The notes beneath the pieces were generated by a model that did no database searches, was not told where the DNA came from, and saw nothing but the letters and a program-made list of their open reading frames with translations. A DNA stretch of 64,000 nucleotides, taken from contig JASAND010011080.1 in the NCBI GenBank assembly GCA_030248195.1, positions 16,567-80,566 on the forward strand, given 5' to 3'. Shown piece by piece: positions 10,101 to 19,617 of the stretch (positions are counted from its first letter, which is position 1; each line of letters begins with the position of its first letter). A program made the translations under genes and the position numbers. This stretch comes from Trissonchulus latispiculum (taxonomy: Eukaryota > Nematoda > Enoplea > Enoplida > Ironidae).

Positions 10101-12397
10101 CCATTGTGAACGAAATTCCAGATTTACAATCAGTCCTGCAAGAGGAGTTACCGAAATCTCAACTGACGGAATTTCAAAAGGTGCGAAGAGACCTTCTTGA
10201 TACGAAACCAAAACCAGTGGTGAAGGAACCAAATAATTCAGTGCCACCTCTGGAACCGGGTCAAGATATACCCTGGTTGGAAGGCGATTTCGAGGCTAAT
10301 CACCTAATTAAATCTATCCCAGGATACAAGGAATGGCTTTTGGAACGACCATATACTACCATGAATCAACAAGAAGAGGTACAAGCGCCATTGAGTAAAG
10401 ATCAGTATCTGTTGTGGATGTATCCGAAACTCAGTGAGTTTTCGTTTCGAGAAACCTTGATTATTTGTAAGGCTATTCGGTTGAATATGGATCCGAAATT
10501 TTTTGTGGACCATCGGAATGCATATGCTCCATTTGATATTTATGACAACCTTCCCAAACATCTCTTGCAAGAACATCTTGACACAGCCACGTTTCCTTTT
10601 ACAATGTATCATCTGGAGGACAAAGTTGTGATTTCACCACTTGAAGTCACTTGTACTGAGAATCCTTCTGTTATTCATCCAATCTATGATGCGTTTCGAA
10701 CTGAGTTTAAAATCTTGTTCGGGCGTGAGTGCAATTCAATGCCCGAGATTCCATCTAATCAGCTGAGTGTATTTAAGGATTCTATCTCTCAAAAACATCC
10801 TCTTTGGCCAAAATGTGATCTACAGATTGATGTTAAGTTTCCGAAACAACCGCATAAAGGGAAAGATAAACATCAGTATACTATTAATCTGCATATTCCA
10901 GCTATTAAGGACAAAGAAGGGAATGAACATCTTTCCATGGATATTACTGGATATGGAACTTCAGCCCATGAGGCTTTGATTCAGATTTATCTCTTGATTT
11001 TTCCTGAGATTCGTAATTGGCCTCATTTGCTGATCAAACATTATAGAAAGAGTATGTGGCTGTTGGGCCGGATCAATACCGATAATATAGCGTCCTGGAG
11101 AGCCATTCGTGACACCTATGCTCTATTCATTGAATTTGGTCGAATTCAAGGCTATCCAACTACAGTCAATCCAAATGATCCATATTTGAACGAGGAGTAT
11201 CTATATGAGGAGCCCTTCTTTCGTTATGTGTTTGCAGCTAGTTTCATGCATTCTCCAGAAGGAGGTGTAACCCTCTTGGATGAAACTTTCCGATTTCGAT
11301 GTATGGAAACTGCCTATCAATACTGGAAGTGTAAACTCTTGAATTTGCATAATATGGCCAATTGGATCAAAAGTCGACATCTTATTTTGAATGGAGTCCA
11401 GATTAAGCGTAGGGTAGATAAGTATTTGGCAGATTTTCCACACTTGCAAGCTTTTTGGAAGCAAAGCTATAGACCTTTTTTGGCATATACGGCAGTTTGG
11501 GAAAAATTTTTCCAGGAGAATGAGGTTCGTTCGTTTCTTCTTGACAATTGTGAAAAATTCATGGCTAAGTCAGCAAGAGGGCACCCATTTATGGGAACAG
11601 GTCATGATGTGCGTCAAATCGAGGCCTACTTTCCATCTTGTCAAACTGGAGAGAATTTTATCGGCTGCATGTATATGCATGTGTTGTTACACTTTTTGGT
11701 TGATGGTCCCTTGGATTTTGTGGATGAAAATGGAACACTGTTAAAGGGTCATTTTATGTTTGGTAAAAAGCAGATTGTTGGACGTCGAATGCAGCAAGCA
11801 GCTCGTGATTGGGTTGATGGCAAAATCTATCCACCGTACTATGATATGCAGAATGGCGTCTGTTTGCCAAACTTCGTGCTAAAACCAAAGGTAGAACATG
11901 GCAAGTTGGGTTCGCCAGAAGGAATTTTTTGCCCAGTTGCTCCATATCAAACGCCAGATTATGGCAGTCCAGCGATCACTTATACTGTTGCCCTGGAATT
12001 CCATCTTATTCCTAAGCGTTTGTGTTACTTCCCAGTTGCTTTACTACTACGGCGTCAAACTACTGCTCAAAATCGGAATAAAGATCGCGCGGCTCTCTTA
12101 AATATTTTGCCATTGATGGTGCCACATCATGAACGTCACACGCGGTTTTCACCACCTAGTGATCGTCGTGATACTACTTTGGAACGAGGATTCTTCATGC
12201 CGCCACGTTATCGGCCAAAACCAAATCGCTATATTCATACGCCGTATAAAAATCCCAAGTTTCTGCCAAAGGATCATGGCTTACCATTGCTGAAAAACCC
12301 AGCTATTCTGGATCAGATGCCTCTCCCTCGACAATTGCCACCTTTACGGTATCCTGTTGAGGAGATTCCTTTCACTTGGAGAGAGAGACATGAATAG
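7178..12397 (+). CDS. Element A accessory polyprotein: DEDDy exonuclease-like plus NADAR domain
   Basis: I see no retroviral gag or env here. Numbering from the TTG at 7157 (first ATG is codon 8, at 7178): basic N-terminus rich in R/K (45-85), possibly nuclear targeting; DEDDy 3'-5' exonuclease-like domain at ~195-400, with motif I LMDLEG (D204, E206), motif II GANSDALRL (D282) and motif III YTCAD (Y381, D385), the Y-x3-D spacing of the RNase D/DnaQ class; Pro/Gln/Glu-rich linker (~590-680); beta-rich stretch (~785-900); dsRBD-like strand-plus-helix (~1230-1285, GYGTSAHEAL); NADAR-like domain (~1350-1515) with E1384-x3-Q1388-x2-K1391, KFFQENEVRSFLL, a GTG in place of the usual WGxG, and GENFIG...HVLLHF; then a Pro/Arg-rich tail. 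NADAR enzymes cleave N-glycosidic or ADP-ribosyl-base bonds. The role in the element is unknown. Confidence 0.85.
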   Translation: MAKRSAVDWPVVDVSKLTPQVRTVEEFPPREQEEQARRRRQNLKKRAQQALKAKEQLDRLCSDEEEDGEYPKKRRMTPDEWERHTKRLRELEPKEPDLPLVTVQHHSVEIDLPRLVSHWKESAVGFSWEFDPKEAYEIGWATSVNPTAIPKTALLRIIEVSEYCTQQGIIPIFYLKDLLQNLPILKEMLQGRYILMDLEGIRHRAFGLEQAATIGAIQLSGPISLENPEPKHKIIIWLGSLMATTLDFQIPLHLLRKFFDPSNGAVFIGVGANSDALRLTRFFATEGFENNCVEMTELWRNLGTLLNSEDCPSGYKPEEFYPHPNQHRQMNTKQNMSLRNMARMWKIPDPKVAVENPPEMWGLLLVPRPWHGIYTCADAKCVATLGTKLFKACPNQKILEKAVAASTVKFTYSAGTRHVRTIHMNTNKSLGPITELHHLYYYTTDVSFDIQDRENFTFRNRVLRDRQQEQKELDARISIPGIRWGKYFRDTSIYLAQHPEVIKLMSAWVNKQIDLDSPNPPLESEFEDREDWDAYYLNDAMPASVIETIGPGEWAIFAEAMEQQIQFLQSKGILPSSRSPEQPVLEESQPMEAEPEPEPIQEIEQLPPPPELPVLHQVAAVQSRRAQPLLPIPQEFLLEEQRQEIEQQRQSSETIRLASIQPQPKSVPGSDILSVDELKDDSELTVKHWELAFGHMYVDPSGASQDISLPIESANRPEGPFVDNALTLPDDQPSTSTVVQPVGKTKSNFDVRELLGVVQRAQAEGYTDSIPKSIPHFHVGLKATLITNNGFQHEVRLTRPLHANRFVTTVEAPPSILSLGGESFVTIQVDSQSLSKGEYYAYLLKPPASLVTKNFNKALLCKYFHREQSDKANLSEVLGELSDEISLIDRFVYAFGPDGRLGMYPFPVLITQSRLMKGAKVKVCPNAVFEPSSKELIEASNFAYQRELVQLEQAEPEVEVVTEENPLRSVVIESPIVNEIPDLQSVLQEELPKSQLTEFQKVRRDLLDTKPKPVVKEPNNSVPPLEPGQDIPWLEGDFEANHLIKSIPGYKEWLLERPYTTMNQQEEVQAPLSKDQYLLWMYPKLSEFSFRETLIICKAIRLNMDPKFFVDHRNAYAPFDIYDNLPKHLLQEHLDTATFPFTMYHLEDKVVISPLEVTCTENPSVIHPIYDAFRTEFKILFGRECNSMPEIPSNQLSVFKDSISQKHPLWPKCDLQIDVKFPKQPHKGKDKHQYTINLHIPAIKDKEGNEHLSMDITGYGTSAHEALIQIYLLIFPEIRNWPHLLIKHYRKSMWLLGRINTDNIASWRAIRDTYALFIEFGRIQGYPTTVNPNDPYLNEEYLYEEPFFRYVFAASFMHSPEGGVTLLDETFRFRCMETAYQYWKCKLLNLHNMANWIKSRHLILNGVQIKRRVDKYLADFPHLQAFWKQSYRPFLAYTAVWEKFFQENEVRSFLLDNCEKFMAKSARGHPFMGTGHDVRQIEAYFPSCQTGENFIGCMYMHVLLHFLVDGPLDFVDENGTLLKGHFMFGKKQIVGRRMQQAARDWVDGKIYPPYYDMQNGVCLPNFVLKPKVEHGKLGSPEGIFCPVAPYQTPDYGSPAITYTVALEFHLIPKRLCYFPVALLLRRQTTAQNRNKDRAALLNILPLMVPHHERHTRFSPPSDRRDTTLERGFFMPPRYRPKPNRYIHTPYKNPKFLPKDHGLPLLKNPAILDQMPLPRQLPPLRYPVEEIPFTWRERHE

Positions 12398-14753
12398 CAA
12401 GTTCGTAAACGGCTAGCGCAAGTCCATCGCGCACAACGGAAGCTTTAATAACGTCTGGGTGTTCATATTACAAAGCGTATCTATCGTGTATGAAACACAA
12501 TAAGTACGTGGCTACCCTTGTAAAGCAATCAATCGTTTCTAATAACAATTCGTTGTGGTCTCATTGGTAGCAAACCAACCTTCACCTTGTAAAATACTGT
12601 ATAGTCGGTCTTCAACTGAGCAGTCTTTTATTGTTTTTCTTAACCGATAGTTTCTTGATTGAAGACCTCAAATTCTCGCAATTGTGACTTGAAATTATCT
12701 CGTTGATGTTTAAAGCTGAATAATTTTCGAAGTTTTGCAATTTTGTGACATTCTTTTTCGGGGCAAGAGAGATACGTGCAATCGAAATTTGCTTAATAGC
12801 CCCATATTTTCAGCTCAATTTTTGGTATTTTTTTGGGTATCTAACTGCCAATAGAAGGCTTGCCAGTATTTTGTTTGCTTAGATACTACTAGTTGAATTT
12901 GTATTTTGCGTTATTATTGTTTTGTATTTTGTCGTATTATTAACCACCATTAATACTTTGTAATCTAATATCTCAGCGTTTTCTATACGGTAGCTAAGTT
13001 TGTTTCGTTAGATACTTTTTTCATATTCGAATTCAGTATTACTTTATCCTATATCCAAAAACTACAAAAAAAAGGATTTATGGTTTTCGTTACTTTAGCT
13101 TAGTCTTAGTGTATAGTTAGTATTTTGTTTTGTTACTTGTATTCTTTCGGCGGCCTTCTATACATATGCCTTAATCCTTGTGCTTCACTTTTTTTGCTAT
13201 TTTGTGTGTGCTATCTACTATGCCATATATTAATCTCATTTTTCATCAACATTTACTTCATTCCAGCTACGACGGGTTTATAAAGACTTCCTTTTCTGCG
13301 AAAAGAACATATATTTAAATTTTAAAAATTATTCTTTTTTTTCATGCTTTCTTTTTCTTTTGCTTTACATTCCACTAGAACCTCAAAAACTCTTTTGGTT
13401 GCTAGTTCATATACGTGTATTTTTGTCTAACCCCATTTCTATTTCAGGACAGTTTCTTTTCCGGTTCAGTCTTCACGGTTCTTCAACGCTCAATCTACGC
13501 TTCCCCCGTCCACAGTGTCGGAAGACCCCTACCCTTCCCTCTCTCAGAGCTTTAACAACGAACTTTAAAAAGGAAGAACCTTTAAAATTACAACAACGTG
13601 GATTAGGTTATTTACTGTTTTTGTACTTTATACTTGCTTAGATTAGGTTTTTTTTCTTCTTCTGGCATATGTTATTTTGTTAGTTAGGATCTTTGAATTT
13701 CTGTCGTGTATATATATATATATATACTTTGTTTAGTTTAGGTATACAATTTCTTCTATTCTGTTGTATTCAGTAATTACGTATACGTATCATTTTGGTC
13801 TTTGGATTTCTCTGAGGCTTTTTCGCAGGAGCTCAAAATTAGTTCGCAGGGGGAAGAGCAGCGAGTGATTTATATGTTAAGCTTGTTTGGATGTATGTGT
13901 CGGTTAGGTTAAGTAGGATTTTAAAAAAAGTATTCAGTTTCGAGCAAAGAAAATTATTAGTTTTCGTCATTTCGATCGAATTTTAAGTGATCTATATCTG
14001 TTCTGTATTTGGCATTGATATTCGTTGTGAAAAGTAATGCTTACTTAGTTTGTTAACTACTAACGACTGCTTATAAGATTTTATAAGATATATAAAATTA
14101 TGTCTTGGTGAACTATTCTTGATTAAAGCTTGAAATTCTTGTTATTTCATATCTCTAAAGTTTTGGCAACTTATTCTGTACTTGAATTTGTGATGTAAAG
14201 AGTACGTAAGTTGTTGGATTTGAATTTGTCATGCTTGTTGTATGTTATTCTTTGTACCACTTTGTATAGCAGTTAATTTGATTGTTTGTGCGCGCTGTAA
14301 CTGTAAATTGGTATGTGTGATATTTGTGGTGGTTTGCATTTGTGGTTCTGATTGTGAGTGTGATTGGTGGTTTTATTTCATATAGGCAAAAGGGTGTAAT
14401 CTTCTTTCAATATGGGCAGTTTTTCGATTATTCTGATTTTTCAAGTTTCCTTTCTCTATTATTTCCTGTAAAATTCGCCAGTCGAAGTCACTTTAAAATG
14501 CTATCAAGTTTGATGTAAAGCTTAGAAGTTTTTAACCCCCAGTTTCGTTTTTAAGTCCTGCAATTTCCGACTTCCAATTGCTACCATCTACCATCTGCTT
14601 TTGTTCTTTTATGTTCTCTTATGTGGGCATCTAGATGGCGCTATAAAATGCGTTCGGTTTAGGTCCGCTCATACGGAGAACTTAATTGAATTGGGTATTA
14701 ACTGATTACGGTAGCTTCTCTCTATCCTTGAATATTTAGCAGGCGCTAAATTC
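12398..14753 (+). other. Element A 3' non-coding region
   Basis: About 2.36 kb of AT- and pyrimidine-rich DNA without a convincing ORF lies between the accessory ORF and the terminal PPT. A TA microsatellite sits near 13711-13726, and an exact 17-bp copy of the PPT region at 13841-13857. The length nearly equals that of the corresponding region of element B. It may hold packaging, transport or enhancer signals, which I cannot identify. Confidence 0.75.
13841..13857 (+). promoter_or_regulatory. Internal second polypurine-tract copy
   Basis: AGTTCGCAGGGGGAAGA is identical over 17 bp to the terminal PPT block at 14754-14770 and lies 913 bp upstream. It could act as a second plus-strand primer, as a central PPT does, or be the relic of a tandem duplication. 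Confidence 0.6.
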
Positions 14754-14770
14754 AGTTCGCAGGGGGAAGA
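14754..14770 (+). promoter_or_regulatory. Element A polypurine tract
   Basis: AGTTCGCAGGGGGAAGA ends exactly at the first base (TGTTAAAT) of the 3' LTR. This is the position expected for the plus-strand primer. Confidence 0.85.
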
Positions 14771-15157
14771 TGTTAAATACCAGCTACTTTGTGACTTTCG
14801 ACTTTGGCAAACATTGATTCGTTTCGTTACTTCCGTGTAGGTCCACTAGTCAAAAAAGAAATCAAGTATTTAAGCAATTATCAATTAGTAACTAATTAGT
14901 CTTGAAGTTTGGTTCTTTACAGTCAAGCGGTGTTACGCGTGGATTTATTGTATGCCATAAATTACTGTATGCATCCCAACCCCCCCGAAATTGTGGTAAA
15001 CTTTGTAAGTCTCTGTGTGTGACTCATGATTGGTAGATAGGGTTTAGTGCTTTAGTTAGGTAGGTAGTTTGGAAGAGTTTGGTACACGGTAGACCTGCAA
15101 TCGTACCGCCTCACTGTCTCTAGTCAAGCTTCGGACCCTTAGACTAGGGATTTAATA
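14771..15157 (+). repeat. Element A 3' LTR
   Basis: 387 bp, two differences from the 5' LTR (one substitution, one 1-bp deletion). Starts TGTTAAAT right after the PPT and ends ATTTAATA, before the right copy of the 119-bp flank. Confidence 0.92.
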
Positions 15158-15276
15158 TAGTCATAGAATAATGCGAAACATTTGAAAACTCATTTTTTCA
15201 GCTCATATATGGTAGTCAGATACCCATATTTGACCAAGCGACTAACTGGGCGTTAAACTTTATAAACCGACTTAAA
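15158..15276. repeat. 119-bp flanking duplication, right copy
   Basis: Identical to 1246-1364. After it the sequence continues as unique host DNA (TTTATGAACTCATT). Confidence 0.9.
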
Positions 15277-16622
15277 TTTTATGAACTCATTAAAATATAC
15301 CATGTACGGTGTTTAAAAATGAGCAAGCTCGTAGACGGTCACAACGAAAATCAGCCAAAAAACCCCCATCCTAAACTTGGATCTTTGCTTTCGTTTTTTT
15401 AAGTATGAGTGATAATGTGATAAATTATAGATAAAGTGATAATTTTGCAAATCAGCTGTATCATTCTTTCGCCGTTTATTTTTTCATTATTGTCCTGTCG
15501 CATTCATTGCACAAAAACAGAAAATAAAGACGAAGCTATCAAATCTGCATTAGAATATATATTTTAAGATGATTAAAATAAGTGAAGAAGATAAGCAGTA
15601 AGTGCAGTTCATCGTAATTAAATAGTTGTCAACATACATGTATTTGGGGGTGAGCTCGTTCCCCTCAATATCCGCATTTCCTTGTTTTTGGGACCAAACT
15701 GCCGGACAAATCCGGTTTTCCGGAGGCCTTCGGCCGCCGGTTCACCCCCCCCCATTCCCCCCTTCCTTAATTTCCCCTCCTGCACAACACAACAACCTCC
15801 TGTCTAGTTGTTAACGGCCATTTTGCAACTAGGCTGTGCACAGCTGACCATTTAATTTAATGGCCGAAATATTGTGGCCATTTTACTAATTGACTAAAAT
15901 AAATGCCAAGTAGTCAAACACGCTGCCTATTACCACTGGAATAGCCATTTAGGCTAAATGGCTACAATGGTTAGACATTTCAGTGAATAGACAATTTAAC
16001 TATAAATAAATCGGGGGTCAACAGAGATTTCAGCTGTCTCAACACCAAACTGTTCTGGTACTACCAATCCAAGGACACTTCTACCTGTTAATTAGTGAGT
16101 AAAGCCCATTGGGGCATGTGTCCAGCTACCAAAATTTCAAGATGAATTTTTGCAATTTCCAACATTGAACCTAGCCCGAGTGAAAGATTTTTGTTGGTCT
16201 CGGTCTAGGTCAAACAAATACACCCTAGTGCCTAGTTTGACTGCAAATTCGTCGATTAGTGTATTTTTACTTTTCAAATAGGTGACGCATCACAACAGTG
16301 TTGTCTTGTCAACGGAAAATAGCTTGATGTTGAAGAGACTGTTCCTAACGAAGAAGTAATAAATTGCTTTATCACTGTAAGTGTGCGAATTCTGAGCTAT
16401 CGCGAAAATTATCACTCAGACTATGCGAAAAGAGCACCAGCCCCTTTTAGCCAATCAGGGTCTCATTTGCCTCGACATCATACATCACCGGTAACTACCT
16501 GCAAAACTTGCTTTTCCTACCCTAATACTAATTGAAGCAAAAAAGGTTATAATCTCGTAGTCGCAGAGTCAAACTTCACCTTGATAATGTCCATCATAAA
16601 AAAAGTGGTATGAGAAACTCAC
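15277..16622. other. Intergenic with one C-tract repeat
   Basis: No gene seen. At 15689-15760 a CCGGACAAATCCGGTTTTCC block followed by GGCCTTCGGCCGCC and a C-tract matches a related copy at 42600-42695, marking a dispersed repeat family. Confidence 0.5.
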
Positions 16623-16880
16623 TGGTTTCTGGCTTGCGATTACAGTTGTTGGGTTGTGAAAATATGTAGTGATCAACGTATGCATAGTTCCAGGCCTTGG
16701 AGTGGGCAAGTTGAGTCATTTCAGACGTGGCCGTTGTTAGCAGATGCGCCTGAGCATTCGACAGTTGATAAACTCGTTCCCATAGGCTTCGGTCCAAACC
16801 AGCTGGTGATTGTAACACCCTACAGATGGGACCTTCTCCTATATAACCTTTTCCTTTGGCCGTCCATTTACTGTAATAAC
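16623..16880 (-). CDS. Exon of a gene with a DUF5648-like module
   Basis: A 258-bp minus-strand open stretch lies between an acceptor-like TTGATTGTTACAG (AG at 16882-16881) and a donor GTGAGT (GT at 16622-16621). Its peptide includes GPICRVLQS, VYQLSNAQAHLLTT and AWNYAYVDHYIF. This resembles the 'Y-x-L-x-N...HxLTT...GWxY...Y' pattern of DUF5648 modules, usually found in secreted proteins, and is clearly related to the exon at 18740-18989 (GPVCYVLNS, VYHLSNSTAHYLTS, GWNYAHRDFYTF). The family name is tentative; the relationship between the two exons is visible directly. The rest of the gene and its start are not resolved, and it may be a paralogue or second repeat of the same gene. Confidence 0.6.
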
Positions 16881-17054
16881 CTGTAACAATCAACCTTTAG
16901 TTTACTCTGGGTCTTCATGTTTTGAATACTATTTTGTATTCAATAACCTCTTGTGCTGTTCTACATAACCGTTTTTCTGGACACCGCTTATTTTGCAGCT
17001 TTTTATTTAAGGCGGTGGTTTCCTTTTGTGTAAATTTGACCCTATAGGCTTAAA

Positions 17055-17345
17055 TTCTTTATGAATGTGGATGAAACTTTCCAAATATCCTATTTTGGTA
17101 CTCTTTAACATTCTGGGACCAGTCCCACATTTTTAGGTGAAAAGATAAGAAATTTTAGGTTTTTGGCATTAGACTCTCAGCAGATAGTCGATACATCAGA
17201 TTGGTTATTATGGATGGAAAGGGGGTACAAAAATGAACATTTTTGCTTTTACAAGCTTTGAGCTATCTCTAGTGGTTAAATCAGTACAAGACAAAAACGA
17301 TTTTTGGGGTCAAAAAACGGCCATTTTCGAGGAAATCAGTTTTTT
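17055..17345 (+). repeat. Dispersed repeat, copy 2
   Basis: Inverted relative to 1-215, with shared blocks GTGGATGAAACTTTCCAAAT, GGTCAAA..GGCCATTTT and GAGGAAATCAG. It lies between the DUF5648-like exons. The stretch to about 17960 is similar low-complexity DNA with no coding signal, and may belong to the same repeat. Confidence 0.6.
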
Positions 17346-18109
17346 CAAAATTGCTGCCAAATCTTACGGTCAATTTTCCTTTATTTATACTCGATCCATA
17401 GGCGGTCTAATTGCCCATTTTATCAATGCCTATTAGCTGGATTTCGTTGTTTTGAGCTAGAGATTTGGCCGAAAAACCATTTTGGCAAAACTGCGATTAT
17501 TTTGTTTTAAACAGCGATTTCTCAAAAACTACCCAATGGATTTGCGTGATTTTGGGCTTGATGAAAATTCGTACTATTGCGGAGGGACGTTTTTCTTGGT
17601 TTGAGCTAAAACATCTCCAGTTGAGAAAACTGAATGCAAAGTTGAGAAATTTCGTGTCACCGCGCATTTGCCGGATTTTCTGGAGTAGTGAGTCTTGTTG
17701 AGCCAAATCCAAAAAATGTCCCTCGGCCCATATGTCCTTCATATCATGACACAAGAAAAAAATTTGGCCGATTCTACAGTTTTGAGAAATCGATGTTCAA
17801 AGATTTATGGTCTATATTCAGCCTGTCAGATGTCAGTGTGTCAGAAAATTTTTGCTAGTTTTGTGCTAATTTTGCTAGTTTTGTAAGTTCCTGTAAATCT
17901 GCAGATTATAAGCTTTAAAATGATGTATAAAGCTCTTTCCAACTCCCAAAATTAAGAGAGTTATAGCGTTTCAAAAACCACCCCAAAAGCACTGCACAAA
18001 AGGATACCACCACCTTAAGTATTTAACATAAACCAAAACTAAAGCTGGTCGATAGTTTTAAGTAAAGCTACTTAATGTTAGCTCAATTTTATAAGCACCT
18101 CAACAATAG

Positions 18110-18275
18110 ATATTGAGAAAACTTGTTACTCTTGATGGCAGTATTGTAGTGATCCTTTCGCTTAGGATTATAGGTCCGGTATACAGGAACCATTTTGAAT
18201 CCTCGATTGGTTTGGTTGTACAGTAACCTAGGATGCCTTTATATTTGTACAAAGGAGCTCCTTCAGTCTTTGTCC
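18110..18275 (-). CDS. Exon of a DUF5648-like gene, C-terminal half (boundaries approximate)
   Basis: The minus-strand peptide contains LWTKTEGAPLYKYKG, ILGYCTTKP and KWFLYTGP. It matches in pattern the exon-like piece at 32802-32950 (WYTTDKDELSPSFKLK, IGYCSSEP, VMLNRAYHPG). It lies downstream of the 18.74-18.99 kb exon on the same strand, so the two probably form one gene or one repeat unit. Splice sites are unclear and no confident stop was assigned. Confidence 0.45.
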
Positions 18276-18739
18276 AAAGTCCACATATTATCAAGTGACG
18301 ATCCTACACCATCGATGGACAGAAAATAAATTGGTCGATCAAGGCATCCTAAACAGTTGATGAACCGTAAAGTGCTGGACAGCGGCAAATTAGATTGCAA
18401 ATTATCCTCGTTTCAAGGACCACAACAATTTTATTAGAGCACAAGGTCACAAGATTGCACAAGATCATCAAAGAAAACCAGGCCGAGCGGTTCTCAAAAC
18501 GATTCTCAAGTGCCTTTTGCAAATTTAAAACAGGCCAACTTTGATAACGTTTATTTGCGGTTGATATTAACTCAGGGCTTACAGTTTCCTTGAAAATAAT
18601 CATAGGAAACTTCTTCAAGATGTAATTTCTAGGGCCCACCTGATTTCCTTTTTAACGCGAATGCCCATCTGACAATTCGGAAAGCGTCGAAATGACAAAC
18701 TGGGAACATGGAACATATTAACACTAAGCCTGTCTGATT

Positions 18740-18989
18740 GGTAGCTGGCAGAATAACTTTGCTTATAGTGCTTGTCCTTAAAGGTGTAGAAGTCTCTGTG
18801 GGCATAGTTCCAACCTTCCTGAATCAGTTTAACCAACCCAGCCGTGTCAGAAGTGAGATAGTGTGCTGTGCTGTTGGAAAGGTGATACACCGGAGCATAG
18901 TCTGCTGGGTCCATGTTTTCAACACTGTTTAGCACATAGCAGACCGGGCCCTTTTTAAACATATTGTAGAGATTAGGTTGAGTAAATCT
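18740..18989 (-). CDS. Exon of a DUF5648-like gene
   Basis: An open minus-strand stretch begins after an acceptor-like TTTGTTCAG (AG at 18991-18990). The peptide has KKGPVCYVLNS, VYHLSNSTAHYLTS and GWNYAHRDFYTFKDKHY, homologous to the exon at 16623-16880. The 3' boundary is uncertain: the frame stays open to 18615, but similarity ends near 18740. Function unknown; relatives are typically extracellular. No signal peptide exon was found here. Confidence 0.55.
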
Positions 18990-19139
18990 CTGAACAAACA
19001 ATTTTAGTCACAGAAATAGACCTGTAGAAAGTACGCTCTGAGGGCGTGACTCCCGACAAGCAGATTTCTGGAAATTTGAGAAGATTGCAACAGTTCGACA
19101 GAGTGTGTGCATGCCAAGACACCTAACGTCAGATTACCC

Positions 19140-19601
19140 TAGCCTAATATAAAAAAAGAAATAGCAACTAGAAGTAAATACGAGTTTACTTTTTACACGC
19201 GAGTTTATTCTGAAATTCACACAAACTATTCACTCAAAATAATTACCCACATTCACTTGCCCCACCAGGCACCAGAACAAAATTTGAACTCAAAATAAAA
19301 GACAAAAACAAACCGACCAGAAAAATTCCACAGGCAGATACAGACAAAGGCGGGAAATAAAGGCGCCCAACTAACAAGAATAATGAGGCGTAAACGTAAC
19401 AAAGGGGCCCGACTGTCCCAGACGAGAGTTTAAACTAGACTGACTTTGCGCGCTCAATTTTGAAAGAGAGTGACAAATTAGCTAGTCCGGCCTTGGACCG
19501 TACACAAGAGTGTAAATTTAGTTTGAGCGGTCGTGAATTTAGCATTACATTTTAAACAATTTTAAGTTAGAAACATTGAAAATTGATTAAAATAATCCAC
19601 A
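19140..19601 (-). repeat. Element B 3' LTR
   Basis: 462 bp. On the minus strand it starts TGTGGATTATTTT and ends ATATTAGGCTA. I found no difference from the other LTR at 32274-32735. Confidence 0.92.
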
Positions 19602-19603
19602 GA

Positions 19604-19617
19604 CTACCCCCTCTTTT
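19604..19617 (-). promoter_or_regulatory. Element B polypurine tract
   Basis: On the minus strand AAAAGAGGGGGTAG lies 2 bp before the first base of the 3' LTR (TGTGG), as expected for the plus-strand primer. Confidence 0.75.

Larger units (their letters stand above)
1365..15157 (+). mobile_element. Element A: near-intact giant Ty3/Gypsy-type LTR retrotransposon with exonuclease-NADAR ORF
   Basis: The 13.8 kb element has this order: 5' LTR 1365-1752, PBS 1755-1771, pol ORF 1815-7031, giant accessory ORF 7178-12397, 2.4 kb non-coding region with an internal PPT copy, terminal PPT 14754-14770, 3' LTR 14771-15157. The LTRs differ by one base change and one 1-bp indel, so the insertion is young, and both ORFs are open. 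The order protease-RT-RNase H-integrase places it in Ty3/Gypsy (Metaviridae-like). No gag capsid or zinc knuckle is visible. A 119-bp direct duplication of host DNA flanks it. Confidence 0.93.
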
